Part shown: positions 32,113 to 40,441 of the stretch, one piece after another
Layout: each line of letters starts with the position of its first letter
Numbering within the stretch: the first letter of the stretch is position 1
Source of the DNA: Chitinophaga silvisoli
GTDB lineage: Bacteria > Bacteroidota > Bacteroidia > Chitinophagales > Chitinophagaceae
Direction of reading: 5' to 3'
Assembly: GCF_003412465.1 (NCBI RefSeq)
Contig: NZ_QTJV01000018.1
Coordinates: 1-64,000, forward strand
Length of the DNA stretch: 64,000 nucleotides
The notes under the pieces: model-generated
What the model saw: only the letters and a program-made list of their open reading frames with translations
Database searches by the model: none
Told to the model about the DNA's origin: nothing
Program-made: the position numbers and the translations under genes

Positions 32113-32499
32113 TCACCTGCTACCGTCGCCTAACAAACCGTAATACTGTACGCAGTCCAGCTGCCCGTCTTCCCGGTAATAACGGAACTCCCCTATACGA
32201 CAATCATTCCGCCAGTTGCCCGATTCGGAGAGCATGCCGGAAAGGTAAAAGAGTTGTCGCGGGCCATCCAGCCTGCCAGCTTTACGGAAATAGCGTTCCT
32301 TCAGGCCACCGGATTTGAAGTAAATCTCCACCCGTTCCCTGTTGGGGTCCATTGATAAGGTAAATACGCGTTTGTATACGATGCCATCTTCATCCCTCAT
32401 GATCTGTTTCAAGGTCGCATTATCGGGTCGCTGGTTGTTACAGTGCACTGCTATTATAAACAGCAATAAAGTGCCCGTGCATTTCAAAGCTGTTGTCAT
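32113..32499 (-). CDS. Small exported protein with YwqK/MORN-like repeats
   Basis: A 128-residue protein with an N-terminal hydrophobic segment ending AVHCNN (Cys20); the lipobox is not canonical, so lipidation is uncertain. The body has two to three MORN/YwqK-like motifs (YFKSGGLKERYFRKAGRLDGP, FYLSGMLSESGNWRNDCRIGEF, YYREDGQL), each a G-x-L plus aromatic pattern. Such repeats occur in Bacteroidota proteins of largely unknown role. It lies between the TonB receptor and the M14 gene on the same strand, 40 bp before the latter. Confidence 0.75.
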   Translation of the reverse strand: MTTALKCTGTLLLFIIAVHCNNQRPDNATLKQIMRDEDGIVYKRVFTLSMDPNRERVEIYFKSGGLKERYFRKAGRLDGPRQLFYLSGMLSESGNWRNDCRIGEFRYYREDGQLDCVQYYGLLGDGSR

Positions 32500-32573
32500 A
32501 GGTTATGTTGTCCCTTACAAACATATATAAAAAATGGTTATTTCAAATAACACAAAAGGGGGGATATCCTTCA

Positions 32574-32614
32574 GGGCCCGGGTCAGTCGCTTAGGGCAAC
32601 TAACCCGGGGGCCT
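32574..32614 (-). terminator. GC-rich hairpin after the TonB receptor gene
   Basis: CCCGGGT (32577-32583) pairs with ACCCGGG (32603-32609), and AGT/ACT and GGC-like pairs extend the stem inward. It lies about 20 bp past the receptor stop. The T-run on the minus strand is poor, so this may be an RNA-stabilising hairpin and not a terminator. Confidence 0.45.
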
Positions 32615-32634
32615 AAAAGAGACCTGGCAGGATT

Positions 32635-35406
32635 TTATAAGTTTAATTCCAGCCTGGCGAACAGGAACCTGCCATTGTACCCAAACTGGGTAGTACGGCG
32701 GCTATACCTGAACTGGTTACTGTTGGTATTAGCAGGATTTTTCACCAGGTCGGGGTAGACATCCAGTACATTGTTGGAACCGATGCTGACCCTGACCTCT
32801 TTGCATAACCTGTACCCTATTGCCATATCAGTGATTACCTTGCCACCATAGGTCTGGTAAAATGCCGGGTCATTGGTCGCTTCTTCCACATTGCCGAAGT
32901 ACACGTTTCTTACAAAGAGGTTCAGTTTATTGAGGGTATATGAGAGGGAGAGATTTACTTTTTCCCGGGGCACACTTCTTTCGAGGTAAATACGGCTGGT
33001 TCTGCTGAAATAGATATTCTCCTTGCCTTTCAGTTTGGGAGAGGAATGGATATCGCCCACCTGTTGTGTATAACTATAGGTACCGGAAAGGTCTGCACGA
33101 AAATTACCTTTGCCCAGTCTTGTGCTGTAAGTAGCTACGAGGTCTACTCCCCTGGTTTCTGAATTGATAGCGTTTGCAAAGAAGGCCGCCCTGTTGGCAT
33201 TGGCGAGGGAGAGCAACTGGTAGATTTCCTTATCAACTGCTGAAGCAGTATCTGCATTGTTGCCGGAAAACTGATCGGTGTATACGATCCTGTCATTGAT
33301 GCGGGTATAATATCCATCCAGCGTAAAACTGAATTTGCCTGCTATAGTTGTGAACCCTGCGCTCAGGCTTTTTGATTTCTCCGGCTTCAGTTTGGGAATA
33401 CCCAGCAGTTGTGCGGGGCGGCTATCATTTGTAAAGGTGCCTACTTCATATGGCTGACCGTCTACAAACAAGGTACTGGTAGAAGAATAATATTGCTGGT
33501 GGAGGGAAGGTGCTCTGAAACCGGTGCTGGCTGATCCACGGAGGGCTGTCTTGTCACTGAGCTTATAGCGGGCAGTCAGTTTACCATTGGTTGTGCTGCC
33601 GAAATCATTGTAGTTTTCAAAACGAATAGCTGCACCTAATAAGAATGCGCGGCTGAGATTTGCTTCCACATCGAGATAGGCAGCAATCGCCGATCGGGTG
33701 GCAGTAATGGCATTCTCCGGTCTGAAACCCGGGAATACCTGTGCACCACCGGGTCTTGCAGAACCATCGGGGCCGAACAATGTATTGATGGGGCCTTGCG
33801 GATCAGGAATGAGAATATCATTGCCATTGGCATCTACACCGATTTTAGCAGCACGGCCATAGTCTGTATACGAGTTTTCTGCACCAGCTACCAGCTGGTA
33901 TTTTTCAAAACGATGTTCTGCACCAAAGGCGATATCGAAAAGGTCTATTCTCCGGGAGAAATCAAGGTTGGTGGTATTCTGCGCGAAGATAGGGCCACCG
34001 CAGGTGAACCTGGTAGGAGATGCATTGACCAGTGAGGCATTCAGAGAATTTTGTACAGAGAAATCAAATTCATTTCTGCCATAGGTATTGCTAAAATCTA
34101 CTTTCCATTCGCCCAGGTTTCCCCTGATACCTGCACCAAAGGAGCGATCGTAAATATCGCTGTTGATCTCAGGCAGGAAACCAAGCGGATAGATATCTAT
34201 CACATTGCGGCTATCGTTGGGCAAGCGGTAGATGCCTGCAGCATTGCCGGCCCTGTAGCCGATGCCGCCGAAGAAATAGATTTCTCCATTATTTTCCAGT
34301 GGAATATTTGCATTGACGAAAAGCTGTGCACTGCGCAGTTTTGATTGTCCTACCCGCATCCGGATATCGTTGCGGGTAATGTGATTGGCGACCAGGAAAC
34401 TATCTGTCTTATCTGCACCACCGGGATATGCTTTGTAAATCGTGCCTGACCATGGGCCTGAGCGGTTGGTATAATTCCTGAAATCGTAGGAACCACCGAA
34501 GTTGATATAACCTCCTTTGCTACCAATGGGGATACCATAATTAACACCGGTTTGCACAGTCTGCCCGTCTAAATGATGATCTGCCTGTGAAGTGACATTT
34601 CCTCCGCTGGTAACGCTGATGCCTAATTGATTTACGCTGCTCTTCAGGATAATGTTGATGACACCGGCGATGGCATCGGAGCCATATTGCGCGGCAGCGC
34701 CATCTCTCAGGATTTCAATACGGTCGATGGCCGAAGTAGGAATGGCATTCATATCCGTGCCCACAGCACCACGGCCAAAGGTACCGTTTACATTGACGAG
34801 TGCGGTGGTATATCGTCTCTTTCCATTTACCAGTACCAATACCTGGTCTGGTCCTAATCCCCGCAGTGATGCAGGATCTATATGATCCGTACCATCGGCC
34901 ACTGTCTGCACGCCTGAGCTAAAGGAAGGTGCTACATAATTCAGGATCTGGTTCACGCTTACCTGCGGGGAATTTTCTGCTATCCGCCTGATGTCTATGA
35001 CATCGACAGGCACCGGTGTTTCTGTCTGACTACGGGGCAGGCTTCGGGAACCCAGTACCACCAGTTCATTCATCGTTGTACTGGCTACCAGTGAAATATT
35101 CAGTACAGCTGCTTCCCCGGCTTTTACGGTTACGGGTTGATGTTGTGTCACGAATCCTACATAACTCACCAGCACGGTGTAATTGCCGGGAATAGTCTCG
35201 AGCGAAAATCTACCCTGGGCATTGGTGTACCCACCTTTGTTAGTCCGTTCAATTTGTACGGTGGCACCTGCCAGTACATTGCCATGGACATCTTTGACAA
35301 TACCTGAGATAATGCCGGCTGTTTGGGAATAGGTGATTTGTGCCGATAGAATGAATAGAGAAAAAAAGAGCAATAAGCTCTTAAAATGGTTAACTGGGTG
35401 AATCAT
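32635..35406 (-). CDS. TonB-dependent receptor with carboxypeptidase-like domain
   Basis: A 923-residue outer-membrane receptor: signal peptide (to about residue 27), carboxypeptidase-regulatory-like domain ~30-110 (GIISGIVKDVHGNVLAGATV), plug ~125-250 (VPVDVIDIRRIAENSPQVSVNQILNYVAPSF, ... IDRIEILRDGAAAQYGSDAIAGVINI) and a 22-strand-type barrel. The end, GYNGRFLFARLELNL, is a normal terminal beta-strand. The plug motifs resemble the classical siderophore/cobalamin type more than SusC. There is no SusD gene. Downstream on the same strand are a small exported protein and an M14 peptidase, and ggt is divergent: a peptide-scavenging context by inference. Confidence 0.92.
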   Translation of the reverse strand: MIHPVNHFKSLLLFFSLFILSAQITYSQTAGIISGIVKDVHGNVLAGATVQIERTNKGGYTNAQGRFSLETIPGNYTVLVSYVGFVTQHQPVTVKAGEAAVLNISLVASTTMNELVVLGSRSLPRSQTETPVPVDVIDIRRIAENSPQVSVNQILNYVAPSFSSGVQTVADGTDHIDPASLRGLGPDQVLVLVNGKRRYTTALVNVNGTFGRGAVGTDMNAIPTSAIDRIEILRDGAAAQYGSDAIAGVINIILKSSVNQLGISVTSGGNVTSQADHHLDGQTVQTGVNYGIPIGSKGGYINFGGSYDFRNYTNRSGPWSGTIYKAYPGGADKTDSFLVANHITRNDIRMRVGQSKLRSAQLFVNANIPLENNGEIYFFGGIGYRAGNAAGIYRLPNDSRNVIDIYPLGFLPEINSDIYDRSFGAGIRGNLGEWKVDFSNTYGRNEFDFSVQNSLNASLVNASPTRFTCGGPIFAQNTTNLDFSRRIDLFDIAFGAEHRFEKYQLVAGAENSYTDYGRAAKIGVDANGNDILIPDPQGPINTLFGPDGSARPGGAQVFPGFRPENAITATRSAIAAYLDVEANLSRAFLLGAAIRFENYNDFGSTTNGKLTARYKLSDKTALRGSASTGFRAPSLHQQYYSSTSTLFVDGQPYEVGTFTNDSRPAQLLGIPKLKPEKSKSLSAGFTTIAGKFSFTLDGYYTRINDRIVYTDQFSGNNADTASAVDKEIYQLLSLANANRAAFFANAINSETRGVDLVATYSTRLGKGNFRADLSGTYSYTQQVGDIHSSPKLKGKENIYFSRTSRIYLERSVPREKVNLSLSYTLNKLNLFVRNVYFGNVEEATNDPAFYQTYGGKVITDMAIGYRLCKEVRVSIGSNNVLDVYPDLVKNPANTNSNQFRYSRRTTQFGYNGRFLFARLELNL

Positions 35407-35526
35407 ACGACGTAGATTTTGGGTTTTATATTTAGATTTGTTGTTTGAAGGTGGCGAATATGGTGATAGACTATAGGCTGTTAACCAAAATACTAAATAG
35501 ATACAAAAGAATAAAACACGTTTCAG

Positions 35527-37209
35527 ATGCGCACAGTACTACTCACAGTTACGTTATGCTCCTGCCTCAATGTTTTTGCGCAGGACGACGCAATCCACTA
35601 CAAAATTGAAAAAGAAGTAAATGCTTCTCAAGGTGCAGTAGTCTCGGCTCATCCCCTTGCCAGCCTGGCGGGAATAGAGGTCATGAAACAGGGAGGTAAT
35701 GCCATAGACGCTGCGATTGCTACGCAGCTGGCGCTGGCGGTTGTATACCCTGCTGCCGGTAATCTGGGTGGCGGCGGGTTTATGGTAGCCCACCTCAAAG
35801 ATGGCAAAAACGTTACGATCGACTACCGGGAAGCTGCGCCGGCCAAGGCTTCCAGGGACATGTACCTGGATTCTGCCGGTAACCCGATCCAAAACCTCAG
35901 TATAGATGGTCACCTTGCCTGTGGTGTACCGGGTACTGTTGCAGGGCTATATGCCTCCCTTCCTTATGCCAAATTACCTATGAAGAAATTGATTGCGCCG
36001 GCGATCCGGCTGGCGGAAAAAGGATTTGCGATTACGGCTGCTGAAGCACGGAGTCTCAACTCGACACAGGCACAGTTTAAAAAGTTCAATACAGAAGACA
36101 ACGCATTTATGCGTGATACTCCCTGGAAAGAAGGTGACATCCTGATCCAGGAAGACCTGGCGAATACACTTAAGCGGATTCGCGACAAGGGCCGTGAGGG
36201 TTTCTATGAAGGCGAAACCGCACAGCTGATCGTGGATGAAATGGAAAGAGCGAATGGACTGATCACACTACAGGATCTGAAATTATATCGTGCAGTAGAC
36301 AGAACGCCTGTTGTATTTAAATACAAGCAATACCAGATTGTAACGATGCCACTGCCAAGCAGCGGTGGTGTAGCTTTGCAGCAGCTCATGGGTATGGTAG
36401 CACCTTATCCATTATCGGCATGGGGGTTCCATTCAGTGAAATCCATGCAGCTGATGATAGAAGCAGAAAGACGTGCTTATGCTGACAGGGCACAGTTCCT
36501 CGGTGATCCTGATTATGTGAAGGTGCCTGTAAAACAACTGACAGATGCGTCTTACATCAGGTCACGTATGAATGATTTCGATTCTACCAAAGCGGGTTCC
36601 AGCAAGGTAGTAAAGGCCGGCGATATTCATGAAAGCGATGAAACCACCCACCTGTCTGTCATGGATGCGGAAGGCAATGCAGTATCGGTAACGACCACGC
36701 TGAATGGTGGTTATGGTTCCAAGGTAGTAGTAGGTAGTGCCGGTTTCCTGCTGAACAATGAGATGGATGATTTCAGTGTAAAACCAGGTGTACCAAATAT
36801 GTATGGCCTGGTGGGCAATGAGGCAAATGCCATTCAGCCTGGTAAAAGAATGTTGAGTTCTATGACCCCGACTATTGTTTTGAAAAATCAAATCCCCTAC
36901 ATTGTAACGGGCACCCCTGGTGGCTCTACCATCATCACTTCTGTCTTTCAGACACTCATGAACCTGCTGGAATTTGATCTTTCGCCAAAAGAGGCGGTAG
37001 ACGCGCCAAAGTTCCATCATCAGTGGCTGCCGGATGAGGTATTGGTAGAAAATGACTTTGAGAAAGCACCGCTGGCAGGGCTGGAAAAAATGGGGTATAA
37101 GGTGACCCCAATAGGACAAATAGGCCGTACTGAAGTCATCAAAAATGTAAATGGCCAGCTGAACGCGGTAGGCGATAAGCGCGGTGATGACAGTGCTGCC
37201 GGTTATTAA
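35527..37209 (+). CDS. ggt: Gamma-glutamyltransferase
   Basis: A 560-residue periplasmic Ntn-hydrolase that cleaves the gamma-glutamyl bond of glutathione and related peptides. A signal peptide covers residues 1-19. The large subunit starts with GAVVSAHPLASLAGIEVMKQGGNAIDAAIA and has NLGGGGFMVAH. Self-cleavage is expected before Thr373 in DETTHLSVMDAEGNAVSVTTTLN, which becomes the catalytic nucleophile. The GTPGGSTIITSVFQ segment completes the oxyanion region. It is divergent from the TonB receptor and 11 bp before the DUF1572 gene. Confidence 0.96.
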   Translation: MRTVLLTVTLCSCLNVFAQDDAIHYKIEKEVNASQGAVVSAHPLASLAGIEVMKQGGNAIDAAIATQLALAVVYPAAGNLGGGGFMVAHLKDGKNVTIDYREAAPAKASRDMYLDSAGNPIQNLSIDGHLACGVPGTVAGLYASLPYAKLPMKKLIAPAIRLAEKGFAITAAEARSLNSTQAQFKKFNTEDNAFMRDTPWKEGDILIQEDLANTLKRIRDKGREGFYEGETAQLIVDEMERANGLITLQDLKLYRAVDRTPVVFKYKQYQIVTMPLPSSGGVALQQLMGMVAPYPLSAWGFHSVKSMQLMIEAERRAYADRAQFLGDPDYVKVPVKQLTDASYIRSRMNDFDSTKAGSSKVVKAGDIHESDETTHLSVMDAEGNAVSVTTTLNGGYGSKVVVGSAGFLLNNEMDDFSVKPGVPNMYGLVGNEANAIQPGKRMLSSMTPTIVLKNQIPYIVTGTPGGSTIITSVFQTLMNLLEFDLSPKEAVDAPKFHHQWLPDEVLVENDFEKAPLAGLEKMGYKVTPIGQIGRTEVIKNVNGQLNAVGDKRGDDSAAGY

Positions 37210-37220
37210 TACTTACTACT

Positions 37221-37742
37221 ATGCTTGGAAAGATTTACCTGGACAGCGCCATGGAAAGACTGTCCTACTACAAATCACTGGGTGACAAGACCATTGCCCG
37301 GTTAAGCGATGAGCAACTACTGTGGCAACCGGAAGGTGAGCCGAACAGCATCTACCTGATTGTAAAACACCTGAGTGGGAATATGCGTTCCCGTTGGACG
37401 GATTTCCTGACATCGGATGGTGAAAAGGAATGGCGAAACAGGGATGAGGAGTTTGTGAATGGCGTAGCGTCGAAGGAGGAGATCATACAATTGTGGAATG
37501 ATGGCTGGAAGGTGATCCTGGATTCGATTGGGAGTCTGACACCAGATGACCTGGAGAAGAAGGTCATGATCAGGAGTGAGCCGCATGTAGTGGTAGATGC
37601 GATCAACAGGCAACTGATGCATGTACCGTATCACGTAGGCCAGATTGTGTATCTCGGTAAGATCATGAAAGGTGAAAAGTGGCTGAGCCTGAGCATCCCG
37701 AAAGGGGGTTCACAGGCTTTTAATGATAGCATGATGAAATAA
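37221..37742 (+). CDS. DUF1572 / DinB-like protein
   Basis: A 173-residue helical protein of the DinB/YfiT-like superfamily, DUF1572 branch. Its marks are SAMERLSYYKSLGDKTIARLSDEQLLWQP at the start, IVKHLSGNMRSRWTDFL with the first metal-ligand His, and LMHVPYHVGQIVYLGK with the closing HxxxH. Members are metal-dependent four-helix bundles, often thiol transferases, with few assigned substrates. It follows ggt by 11 bp in one operon, so a link to glutathione-like thiols is a tempting inference only. Confidence 0.87.
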   Translation: MLGKIYLDSAMERLSYYKSLGDKTIARLSDEQLLWQPEGEPNSIYLIVKHLSGNMRSRWTDFLTSDGEKEWRNRDEEFVNGVASKEEIIQLWNDGWKVILDSIGSLTPDDLEKKVMIRSEPHVVVDAINRQLMHVPYHVGQIVYLGKIMKGEKWLSLSIPKGGSQAFNDSMMK

Positions 37743-37745
37743 CTT

Positions 37746-37779
37746 AATTGCGTTACCGGCGGCTGCCAGTAACGCAATT
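37746..37779 (+). terminator. Intrinsic terminator after ggt-DUF1572
   Basis: A perfect 11-bp stem AATTGCGTTAC (37746-37756) / GTAACGCAATT (37769-37779) begins 3 bp after the stop codon. The T-run after it is short. Confidence 0.65.
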
Positions 37780-37811
37780 TCACGTAACTTGTTCCCAAAA
37801 AATTACAACCC

Positions 37812-38219
37812 GTGATCAGATTTTTCACCCTGGGCATATTGCTGTTTCTCTGTTCCTGCGGCGCTGGCGACGATCAGCTCCTGCACAAAAAATGGAGAGT
37901 CTACGATGTAGTTGTGCCTCCCGGCTCCGGTTACGATATCACGCAGATCAACCAGGCAGCTGAGCTGAAGAAAGGATACTATACCAACGTATTCTACCAG
38001 TTCCTCGACAATCATCTCTTCATCGCGACTATTGATAATAAGCCCGATTCAGGCATGTACAAGATGCTGAGCGGTGGTAAAGTTATTTCCATCACTGCCA
38101 ACAACGGGGACCGCACCTATGAGAACCTGGTAAGTGTAATCACCCTCGATGATAAGCATTTCGATATGAAAGTGAAATCCGGTGATTATTATTTTATTCT
38201 GAAAACAAAGGCTGAATAA
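37812..38219 (+). CDS. Small lipoprotein, lipocalin-like, GTG start
   Basis: A 135-residue lipoprotein starting at GTG: MIRFFTLGILLFLCSCGAGDD gives lipobox LCSC with Cys16. The body (KKWRVYDVVVPPGSG...YYTNVFYQFLDNHLFIATI...YFILKTKAE) is all beta and reads like the lipocalin-like domains common in Bacteroidota lipoproteins. The ligand is unknown. Its stop codon is directly followed by the ATG of the next gene (38220), so the two are translationally coupled. Confidence 0.8.
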   Translation: MIRFFTLGILLFLCSCGAGDDQLLHKKWRVYDVVVPPGSGYDITQINQAAELKKGYYTNVFYQFLDNHLFIATIDNKPDSGMYKMLSGGKVISITANNGDRTYENLVSVITLDDKHFDMKVKSGDYYFILKTKAE

Positions 38220-39269
38220 ATGCATTTGCACACGAATACGACGCCTGACAATGTTACCCATGTCAGCGGAAAGGAATATCTTTTCTTCTCCGGCTTCTCC
38301 TACCTGGGCCTGCATGCACATCCCCACTACAAAGAAGCACTCCGTAACGGCATCGACCTCTACGGAACCGTATTTGTGTCTTCCCGCATTGCCAACTTAC
38401 GCCTGGATCTATACGAGGAGCTGGACGACACCCTGGCTGAGATGCTCAGACAGGAGGCAGCAGCTTCCTTTTCCTCCGGCTACCTTGCCTCGCAGGGTGC
38501 TGTTCAATATGCAGCGACAAAGGGGGAACTATGCTACTCTCCTACCACGCATCCCTCGCTGCGCTTAGGCAAAGCGATTTTACCTGAGCTGAGCTGGTCA
38601 GCGTGGACATCTCAAACTATTGAGAAAGTAAATGCCTGGCCTGACAATACCTTTGTGATCGTGACGGACAGTGTAAATCCACTGACCAGTACCGTCAATG
38701 ATTTTAACTGGCTCAGTGAAATCAATAAGGAAGTGATGGTGGTGATCGACGACTCTCATGGCTTTGGGGTATTGAGTGCAGATGGTGGAGGAATTGTACA
38801 TTCATTACCGCAGCATCCGCCGCTACGCTACCTGCTTACGGCCTCACTGGCCAAGGCATTCAGCATCCAGGGCGGGGTGGTCTCGGGACGACTGGAAGAT
38901 ATCATCGCGCTTAAAAAAACGCCTGCCTTTACAGCAGGTACTTCATTGATGCCGGCGAGTGCCTGGGCATTCCTGCAAAGCAAAGCTTTGTTCCGGCAGC
39001 AGCGCAAAACCATGCAGCACCGCATTGGTGAATTTCTTGCATTCACACAAGGCATGCATCAACTTCATAATCCCTTTCAGCTACCTATCTTCGTATTGAA
39101 TGCAGGGATAGAAAAAGAGCTGGAAAGGAAGGGTACGATCATCTCCTCTTTTGGCTATCCTAATCCGGATAGTCCGCCTATTAACCGCATTATCATTACT
39201 GCACTGCATCAAACACCTCAGCTGGAAACATTGTACCAGCAATTAAAACAAGCTTTCAAAACTGCCTGA
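38220..39269 (+). CDS. PLP-dependent aminotransferase/acyl-transferase of the AONS (alpha-oxoamine synthase) type
   Basis: A 349-residue fold-type I PLP enzyme. Key marks are FSYLGLHAHPHYKEAL near the start, DDSHGFGVLSADGGG (Asp and His stacking on PLP) and TASLAKAFSIQGGVVSG, whose Lys should bind PLP. The arrangement resembles 8-amino-7-oxononanoate synthase and serine palmitoyltransferase, but the protein is ~40 residues shorter and no biotin gene is near. Lipid or amino-ketone synthesis is possible. It is the middle of a three-gene unit with a lipoprotein and a TraB/GumN protein. Confidence 0.83.
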   Translation: MHLHTNTTPDNVTHVSGKEYLFFSGFSYLGLHAHPHYKEALRNGIDLYGTVFVSSRIANLRLDLYEELDDTLAEMLRQEAAASFSSGYLASQGAVQYAATKGELCYSPTTHPSLRLGKAILPELSWSAWTSQTIEKVNAWPDNTFVIVTDSVNPLTSTVNDFNWLSEINKEVMVVIDDSHGFGVLSADGGGIVHSLPQHPPLRYLLTASLAKAFSIQGGVVSGRLEDIIALKKTPAFTAGTSLMPASAWAFLQSKALFRQQRKTMQHRIGEFLAFTQGMHQLHNPFQLPIFVLNAGIEKELERKGTIISSFGYPNPDSPPINRIIITALHQTPQLETLYQQLKQAFKTA

Positions 39270-39271
39270 TT

Positions 39272-40138
39272 ATGTTGACGACTTTACTTGGATTGCTGAC
39301 TACTTTCATGCCACTGGCCCCAAAAGATGCCCCAAAAAAAGATGCTTCCTCTTTGCTCTGGAAAATATCGGGACATGGGCTGTCGAAACCTTCCTACCTC
39401 TTTGGTACGATCCATATGATCTGCAGTGAGGATCTGCCTTTTTCTGTGGCGATTATAAAAGCGATGAAGGAAACAAAGGCCTTCTACATGGAGTTTAACC
39501 TGGATGATACGGAGGCTATGAACCGCATTGCAGGTGAGATGATCATGCCGCCTGATTACTCCTTTAAATCACTGTTAGCCCCTGAAGATTATACAGTGCT
39601 CAGCGATTACTTCCGTGATTCTGTCGGTGTAGAGTTGCAGACACTGGACAGGATGAAGCCGATGGTCATCATGTCTATGCTTATGGAGAAAACAGTGACC
39701 TGTGCGAACCCTGTCTCCTGCGAAAGCATGCTGATGCTGCTTGCAAAAGAACATGGTCTGACTATTCACGGCCTGGAAAAAGCGGAAGATCAAATCGCGA
39801 TCTTTGACAGTATCCCTGACAAAGAAGAAGCTGCGAGCCTGGTGAAGACGGTGAAGGCACTGGCCACTTCCAGGCAGGACTACCAGCAATTATTATCGGC
39901 TTATTATGCAGCAGATATCAACCAGCTGTTTGAGCTGATTACACAGGAAGAAGATATTGTCCGCTATAAAACGCTGATGCTGGATAACCGTAATCGCAAC
40001 TGGATCCCGGTGATCTCCAAACAAATACAGCAGACACCTGCTTTCTTTGCCTGTGGTGCAGGCCACCTGGGGGGTAAGGATGGGATTATTGCTTTGCTGA
40101 GGAAGGAGGGGTATAAGGTAGAGCCTGTGATGGAGTAA
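39272..40138 (+). CDS. TraB/GumN family protein
   Basis: A 288-residue protein with a short N-terminal hydrophobic segment. Family marks are LWKISGHGLSKPSYLFGTIHM (the GxxH motif), FYMEFNLDD and the C-terminal FFACGAGHLGGKDGIIALLRKEGYKVEPV (GxxHxxG...LL). TraB/GumN proteins are proposed to be metal-dependent hydrolases; some are haem-binding or protease-like. The function is not settled. It lies 2 bp after the PLP enzyme gene. Confidence 0.9.
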   Translation: MLTTLLGLLTTFMPLAPKDAPKKDASSLLWKISGHGLSKPSYLFGTIHMICSEDLPFSVAIIKAMKETKAFYMEFNLDDTEAMNRIAGEMIMPPDYSFKSLLAPEDYTVLSDYFRDSVGVELQTLDRMKPMVIMSMLMEKTVTCANPVSCESMLMLLAKEHGLTIHGLEKAEDQIAIFDSIPDKEEAASLVKTVKALATSRQDYQQLLSAYYAADINQLFELITQEEDIVRYKTLMLDNRNRNWIPVISKQIQQTPAFFACGAGHLGGKDGIIALLRKEGYKVEPVME

Positions 40139-40210
40139 GGCTGCCCGACAGCAGGGCAATGGGGAGCGATTATTATAAGGGTTTGAAAATCAATGCCCGG
40201 TAATTCATTA

Positions 40211-40299
40211 GTCGAACAAGCGTCGAACAAGCGTCGAAGAAGCATCGAAGAAGCGTCGAAGAAGCATCGAACAACAGTCGAACAACAGTCGAAGGAAGC
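40211..40299 (+). repeat. 11-bp tandem repeat (eight units, GTCGAACAAGC-type)
   Basis: Units start at 40211, 40222, 40233, 40244, 40255, 40266, 40277 and 40288 (the last 12 bp), alternating GTCGAACAAGC, GTCGAAGAAGC, ATCGAAGAAGC and GTCGAACAACA. Each has a TCGA palindrome. The period is close to one DNA turn, so the TCGA cores would lie on one face of the helix. Confidence 0.9.
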
Positions 40300-40414
40300 T
40301 TATACAAATGCCTTCATTTTCCCATCTCAAAACTTTAACAACTGTATTAACTTAGCCTGAGAAAAATTGCTAACCCGATCGCTCCAGGAGCCCGGTATTG
40401 TCAACTTATTCAAT

Positions 40415-40422
40415 TAAATTTG
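40415..40422 (+). promoter_or_regulatory. -7 box (TAAATTTG) of the TamB gene
   Basis: A perfect TAnnTTTG, 19 nt before the proposed CTG start at 40442. Its first three bases are also the in-frame stop that bounds the open frame. Confidence 0.55.
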
Positions 40423-40441
40423 CCGCTTAAACATTGCTGCG

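Larger units (their letters stand above)
40139..40441. other. 303-bp intergenic region with 11-bp repeat array and promoter
   Basis: There is no ORF of note. It holds a small hairpin just after the stop (TGCCC near 40142, GGGCA near 40154), eight 11-bp repeats (40211-40299), AT-rich DNA and the TamB -7 box at 40415. Confidence 0.7.
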
